15,674 bases of DNA from Acidobacteriaceae bacterium (GTDB lineage Bacteria; Acidobacteriota; Terriglobia; Terriglobales; Acidobacteriaceae): NCBI GenBank assembly GCA_003154055.1, contig PMCH01000174.1, forward strand, positions 1 through 15,674, in the 5' to 3' direction. The number at the start of each line of letters is the position of its first letter. Positions within the stretch are counted from its first letter, which is position 1. This document shows positions 14,930 to 15,674 of this stretch, one piece after another. Under the pieces are notes generated by a model. It did not search any database and was not told where the DNA came from. It saw only the letters and a list, made by a program, of their open reading frames with translations. The translations under genes were made by a program, and so were the position numbers.

Positions 14930-15674
14930 ATGCCACTTCCGCAGACCGTTTCCGCCGCAACTGCCCCCCGGCTCCGCCGCACTCTTGGCCTTTGGGACCT
15001 GATTCTCTATGGAATGATCGTGATTCAGCCCACTGCGCCGATGCCGGTTTACGGCGTCATGAGCGCGCGCGCCCACGGTCACGCGGTGACGACCGTTCTG
15101 ATTGCCATGGTCGCGATGCTGTTTACCGCGATCAGTTACGGCCGCATGGCTCGCGCCTACCCCAGCGCCGGATCGGCATTCACCTACGTCGGCTCCGAAA
15201 TCCATCCCGCACTCGGCTATGTGACCGGCTGGAGCATGGCAATGGACTACCTGCTCAATCCCATCGTCTGCACCATTCTGTGCAGCAAGTTTGCGCTGAA
15301 TTTTTTTCCCGGGATTCCCTACGCCGCCCTGGTGATCTTCTTTATCGCGCTTTTCACAGGCCTGAACCTGTTCGGAATCCGCACTTCCGCCCGCATCAAT
15401 GAAGTGATGGCGGCCGGCATGGGAATCGTGATCGTTGTTTTCCTCGTCGCTGCTGGCCACTACGTTTTCGGCAGGCCTCATGAGGGCGTGGCGTTCTTCA
15501 CGCGCCCGTTCTACGATCCGCGGACTTTCACGCTGCCGGCCGTACTCGGAGGCACTTCGCTGGCCGTGCTCACCTACATCGGCTTCGACGGAATTTCCAC
15601 TTTGTCCGAGGAAGCCGAGAATCCCAAGCGCAACATCCTGCTGGCGACTGTGCTCGTATGTCTGATTACGGGCG
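14930..15674 (+). CDS. APC-superfamily amino acid/polyamine permease, N-terminal part (cut by window edge)
   Basis: The first 248 codons are present and the frame is open at the window end. The protein is strongly hydrophobic with about six visible membrane segments and shows APC-family marks: LGLWDLILYGMIVIQPTAPM in the first helix, SYGRMARAYPSAGSAFTYV in the second to third helix loop, and GFDGISTLSEEAENPKRNI, a conserved motif of amino acid permeases, near residues 218-236. The family carries amino acids or amines across the inner membrane by proton symport or exchange. ATG at 14930 has only a weak upstream ribosome site but the first transmembrane segment follows at the usual distance. 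It lies beyond the hairpin after the receptor and has no copy of the LacI-type operator, so it is probably not part of the sugar regulon. The substrate cannot be assigned. Confidence 0.88.
   Translation, partial: MPLPQTVSAATAPRLRRTLGLWDLILYGMIVIQPTAPMPVYGVMSARAHGHAVTTVLIAMVAMLFTAISYGRMARAYPSAGSAFTYVGSEIHPALGYVTGWSMAMDYLLNPIVCTILCSKFALNFFPGIPYAALVIFFIALFTGLNLFGIRTSARINEVMAAGMGIVIVVFLVAAGHYVFGRPHEGVAFFTRPFYDPRTFTLPAVLGGTSLAVLTYIGFDGISTLSEEAENPKRNILLATVLVCLITG

Noticed and set aside
14366..15481. Minus-strand open frame of 371 codons across the receptor end and the permease
   Set aside because: It runs antisense through two recognisable proteins and a hairpin; its translation resembles no family.
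1..15674. CRISPR arrays, insertion sequences, tRNA or rRNA genes
   Set aside because: No regularly spaced repeats, transposase-like frames, terminal inverted repeats or RNA gene signatures were seen on either strand.

Overview
The window looks like an accessory sugar-utilisation locus from a GC-rich bacterium, most likely an acidobacterium. The main clue is a 1206-residue outer-membrane receptor with an N-terminal carboxypeptidase-regulatory-like domain and a very long barrel, an architecture greatly expanded in Acidobacteria. Lineage is inferred from architecture and base composition only; there is no rRNA or other marker.

Layout. Positions 1-569 (minus) hold the N-terminal 189 codons of an acyl-CoA dehydrogenase family protein that runs off the window. 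A 180-base gap separates it from a tight four-gene minus-strand operon read from about 5630 down to 750: class I DhnA/LsrF-type aldolase, FGGY carbohydrate kinase, L-fucose-isomerase-like protein and an exported amidohydrolase. Gaps between these genes are 3, 10 and 16 bases. A LacI-family regulator (5714-6757, plus) is divergent from the operon. Downstream on the plus strand are a NagB-like sugar-phosphate deaminase/isomerase and a PfkB-family kinase (6829-8830). Next come a GH36-like glycosidase lipoprotein and the TonB-dependent receptor (8924-14872), then a strong GC hairpin. An APC-family permease begins at 14930 and is cut by the window end.

The strongest new observation is a near-palindromic 14-base LacI-type operator, GTGAAACG(T/A)TACA(C/T). 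It occurs three times, each time in a promoter region: between the aldolase operon and the regulator (5612-5625), before the NagB-like gene (6779-6792), and before the glycosidase (8879-8892). This ties receptor, glycosidase, NagB/PfkB pair and isomerase-kinase-aldolase operon into one local regulon under the neighbouring repressor. A reasonable working model is: uptake through the receptor, glycan cleavage by the membrane-anchored GH36-like enzyme, then cytoplasmic isomerisation, phosphorylation and aldol cleavage.

The sugar is not identified. Two enzymes of the regulon lack a residue that is catalytic in their relatives: the fucose-isomerase-like protein has Leu where FucI has its catalytic Glu, and the NagB-like protein has Gln where NagB has the Glu of its His-Glu relay. 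The substrate or chemistry may therefore differ from the textbook families. No inner-membrane sugar transporter and no sugar deacetylase are visible in the window. The acyl-CoA dehydrogenase and the APC permease show no copy of the operator and are probably separate units.
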